DNA of 64,000 bases, from the NCBI RefSeq assembly GCF_900111775.1, contig NZ_FOJJ01000004.1, positions 1 to 64,000 on the forward strand, written 5' to 3'. The DNA is from Desulfuromonas acetexigens. GTDB lineage: Bacteria; Desulfobacterota; Desulfuromonadia; Desulfuromonadales; Trichloromonadaceae. Below are positions 61,970 through 64,000 of the stretch, piece by piece. The notes beneath the pieces were generated by a model, which worked only from the letters and a program-made list of their open reading frames with translations, did no database searches and had not been told where the DNA came from. The first letter of the stretch is position 1, and the number at the start of each line of letters is the position of its first letter. Position numbers and translations under genes: made by a program.

Positions 61970-62464
61970 TTATTCGGCGGACGCCTGCAGGCCGCGGCGT
62001 TCCATGATTTCCTGGGCGCTCTTAAGCTGAGCCAGGGCATTCACGGTGGCCTTGACCACATTATGCGGGTTATTGGAACCAAGACACTTGGAGAGGATAT
62101 CACCAACGCCGGCAACTTCCAAAACAGCGCGAGCCGCGCCGCCGGCGATTACACCGGTACCTTCGGAGGCTGACTTGAGGAGAACCTTCCCTGCGCCGAA
62201 TTTACCCAGCACATCAAAGGGAATGGTACGCCCACGCAGGGGAACCTTGATAAGGCTTTTCTTGGCCTGCTCGACCCCTTTGCGGATCGCTTCAGGAACC
62301 TCCTTGGCCTTGCCCAGTCCATAACCGACATGACCTTCCCCGTCGCCGACCACCACCAGGGCAGAGAAGCTGAAACGACGGCCACCCTTAACGACCTTCG
62401 CGCAACGGTTGATATGAATAACGCGGTCGTTTAAGTTCAGTTCATTGGGATCGATGCGCTGCAA
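61970..62464 (-). CDS. rpsE: Ribosomal protein S5
   Basis: 164 residues. [38 protein letters not shown] and [16 protein letters not shown] are diagnostic for S5, a decoding-fidelity protein. Between rplR and rpmD. Confidence 0.98.
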   Translation of the reverse strand: MQRIDPNELNLNDRVIHINRCAKVVKGGRRFSFSALVVVGDGEGHVGYGLGKAKEVPEAIRKGVEQAKKSLIKVPLRGRTIPFDVLGKFGAGKVLLKSASEGTGVIAGGAARAVLEVAGVGDILSKCLGSNNPHNVVKATVNALAQLKSAQEIMERRGLQASAE

Positions 62465-62481
62465 AGAACTCCTCCTTTAAC

Positions 62482-62850
62482 TTAGAAAGACAGGCCGGCT
62501 TCACGGGCGGCGTCGGCAAGAGCCTTCACCCGGCCATGATACAGGAAACCGTTTCGGTCAAAAACCACCTGCTTGATATTCTGTTCCAGGGCTTTCTTGG
62601 CGATGGTTTGTCCGACGGCCTTGGCGGCCTCAACATTGCCGGTGTAGTTTACGCCCTCGGCCACATCCTTGTTCGCTGTAGACGCCGTCGCCAGGGTGCG
62701 ACCGGTCACGTCCTCAATAATTTGCACATAAATGTGCTTGGCGCTACGGAAGACACACAGGCGAGGACGTTCCATGGTCCCACGGACCTTTTTCCTCACC
62801 CGAACCTGCCGCTTCGCACGGGCATCACGTCTTTGCTTTGCGACGTTCAC
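62482..62850 (-). CDS. rplR: Ribosomal protein L18
   Basis: 122 residues that bind 5S r[23 protein letters not shown] and [19 protein letters not shown] are the markers. 26 bases downstream of rplF. Confidence 0.98.
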   Translation of the reverse strand: MNVAKQRRDARAKRQVRVRKKVRGTMERPRLCVFRSAKHIYVQIIEDVTGRTLATASTANKDVAEGVNYTGNVEAAKAVGQTIAKKALEQNIKQVVFDRNGFLYHGRVKALADAAREAGLSF

Positions 62851-62876
62851 AATCGTTCTCCTTGGCCTTGAATCAA

Positions 62877-63416
62877 TTATTTCTTACCGGTCTTGCCGGC
62901 TTTGCGCAGAATCCGCTCTTCAGCATACTTGATCCCCTTGCCCTTGTAAGGCTCCGGGGCGCGGAAAGAACGGATCTTGGCGGCGGTCGCTCCGATCAGT
63001 TCCTTATCGATTCCCTTCAGAGTGATCTTAGTCTGCTTCTCGACCTCGGCGTCAATTCCCTTGGGCAGAGGATACTCAACAGCATGGGAGTAACCCAGTG
63101 CCAAATTGAGAATCGCGCCCTTCATCTCGGCGCGATAACCGACGCCGTTAATTTCAAGAACACGCTCATATCCCTTGGTAACACCTTCGATCATGTTAGC
63201 CACCAAGGTCCTGGTGAGGCCTTGCATGGAGCTATCCACGCGCGCACCTTCCGGAGAACTGACCTGGATGCTGTCGGCCTCGATGGAGACTCCGACCTGC
63301 GTGGGAATCCGGCGGCTGAGCTGACCCTTGGGGCCTTGCACACTGATGGTCTCCCCGGAAAGGGAAACCTTGACTCCGCCCGGAATCACAATGGGTTTTT
63401 TCCCAATTCTCGACAT
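62877..63416 (-). CDS. rplF: Ribosomal protein L6
   Basis: 179 residues with two L6 repeats; [18 protein letters not shown] opens and [20 protein letters not shown] closes it. 26 bases after rpsH. Confidence 0.98.
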   Translation of the reverse strand: MSRIGKKPIVIPGGVKVSLSGETISVQGPKGQLSRRIPTQVGVSIEADSIQVSSPEGARVDSSMQGLTRTLVANMIEGVTKGYERVLEINGVGYRAEMKGAILNLALGYSHAVEYPLPKGIDAEVEKQTKITLKGIDKELIGATAAKIRSFRAPEPYKGKGIKYAEERILRKAGKTGKK

Positions 63417-63442
63417 CTTTTATAAACTCCTTCCCCGGATCC

Positions 63443-63841
63443 TTACCAGACGGTGCAGAGGAGCTCGCCGCCCACCTGCGCCGTGCGTGCAGCCGCATCA
63501 TCCATCAGACCCTTGGAAGTCGACAGGATGGCGCACCCGAGACCGTTTTTCACCATGGGGATTTCGTCCTTCCCCACGTAGATGCGACGACCAGGGGTAG
63601 ATACCCGCTTGATTTCATGAATGACGTGCTGATTATCCTCATCGAACTTGAGGTAGATCCGCAACACGCCTTGCTTTTCGTCGCTGATATTCTTGAAATT
63701 CTTGATATATCCAAGATCCTTGAGCACCGAAGCCAAGGCCTCTTTGATATTGGACGAAGGCACGTCCAACTTCGGATGCTTCGCCAGGCCCGCATTACGG
63801 ATGCGGGTCAGCATGTCCGCGATAGGATCAGTCATTGCCAT
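63443..63841 (-). CDS. rpsH: Ribosomal protein S8
   Basis: 132 residues. [18 protein letters not shown] and [16 protein letters not shown] are characteristic. A primary 16S rRNA binder that also represses spc operons in some bacteria. Confidence 0.98.
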   Translation of the reverse strand: MAMTDPIADMLTRIRNAGLAKHPKLDVPSSNIKEALASVLKDLGYIKNFKNISDEKQGVLRIYLKFDEDNQHVIHEIKRVSTPGRRIYVGKDEIPMVKNGLGCAILSTSKGLMDDAAARTAQVGGELLCTVW

Positions 63842-63864
63842 GGATGCAGCTCCTTAATTTCTCT

Positions 63865-64000
63865 TTACCAGCTCGACTTGATAACGCCGGGAAGTTTTCC
63901 TTCCGACGCCAGCTTGCGCAGGCAAATACGGCACATGTCAAATTTGCGATAATACGCCCGCGGACGGCCACAGAGAGGGCAGCGGTTATGCTGCCGAACT
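63865..64000 (-). CDS. rpsN: Ribosomal protein S14, zinc type (partial)
   Basis: The C-terminal end of the gene enters from the right edge; the 5' part is outside the window. The visible residues include [21 protein letters not shown] and LPGVIKSSW, shown here only in outline. The CPLC and CRIC pairs make the short zinc form of S14. It precedes rpsH. Confidence 0.95.
   Translation of the reverse strand, partial: VRQHNRCPLCGRPRAYYRKFDMCRICLRKLASEGKLPGVIKSSW

Overview
The window looks like chromosomal DNA of a GC-rich anaerobic delta-type proteobacterium, most likely a Desulfuromonadia relative (Geobacter/Desulfuromonas/Geoalkalibacter type). This is inferred from the gene set: a split MetV/MetF methylenetetrahydrofolate reductase, an MJ0042 zinc-ribbon/DUF3426 protein, DUF1573, ackA and pta, an FmdB-type zinc ribbon and zinc-type S14/S4/L36. 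No marker gene fixes the species.

Layout. 0-5.7 kb: a possible transposase tail, a DUF2235 hydrolase carrying a C-terminal PilZ domain, and a GntR-trpB-trpA-rarD operon. 5.8-38 kb is an accessory region rich in toxin-antitoxin (TA) and defence-type genes: a DUF6036 nucleotidyltransferase/wHTH pair, hicAB, a low-GC Mrr-type endonuclease flanked by related repeats, an RHH/ParE pair, a LexA-like/UmuD-like/UmuC mutagenesis operon, three tandem small membrane proteins, a HEPN/MNT pair, YefM/RelE, Phd/VapC, and several gene remnants (AbiEii fragment, alpha/beta-hydrolase tail, NERD/UvrD chimera, thiM scraps). Ordinary genes are scattered through it (thiM, a methyltransferase, LysE, yciH, ypfJ, DJ-1/PfpI, an Old Yellow Enzyme, an ADP-ribosylglycohydrolase). 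At its centre (23.0-31.2 kb) sits the least explained part: a WYL regulator, two paralogous double-AAA+ ATPases pointing toward each other, and five small genes of unknown function between them. An excisionase-integrase-HD-ParS-like operon with a divergent Xre repressor closes the region next to tRNA-Arg.

39-55 kb is core metabolism and regulation: an unusual metallo-beta-lactamase-fold protein, DUF1573, hpt, a zinc-ribbon membrane protein, ferredoxin, ackA, a KAS III-like enzyme, pta, a TonB-like protein, gcvH, metF/metV/folD (one-carbon metabolism), a GGDEF protein with a degraded receiver domain, an FmdB protein and gdhA. 55.4-64 kb is the spc-alpha ribosomal run on the minus strand (rpsN, rpsH, rplF, rplR, rpsE, rpmD, rplO, secY, adk, map, rpmJ, rpsM, rpsK, rpsD, rpoA, rplQ), ending in a strong terminator.

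The best candidate for an undescribed system is the WYL/twin-AAA+ cassette. Other strong leads are a UmuD homologue that has lost its cleavage site and both catalytic residues inside an otherwise intact SOS-type operon, a lipase-like DUF2235 enzyme fused to a probable c-di-GMP receptor domain, and a membrane-anchored ParS/MbcA-like domain co-transcribed with an integrase.
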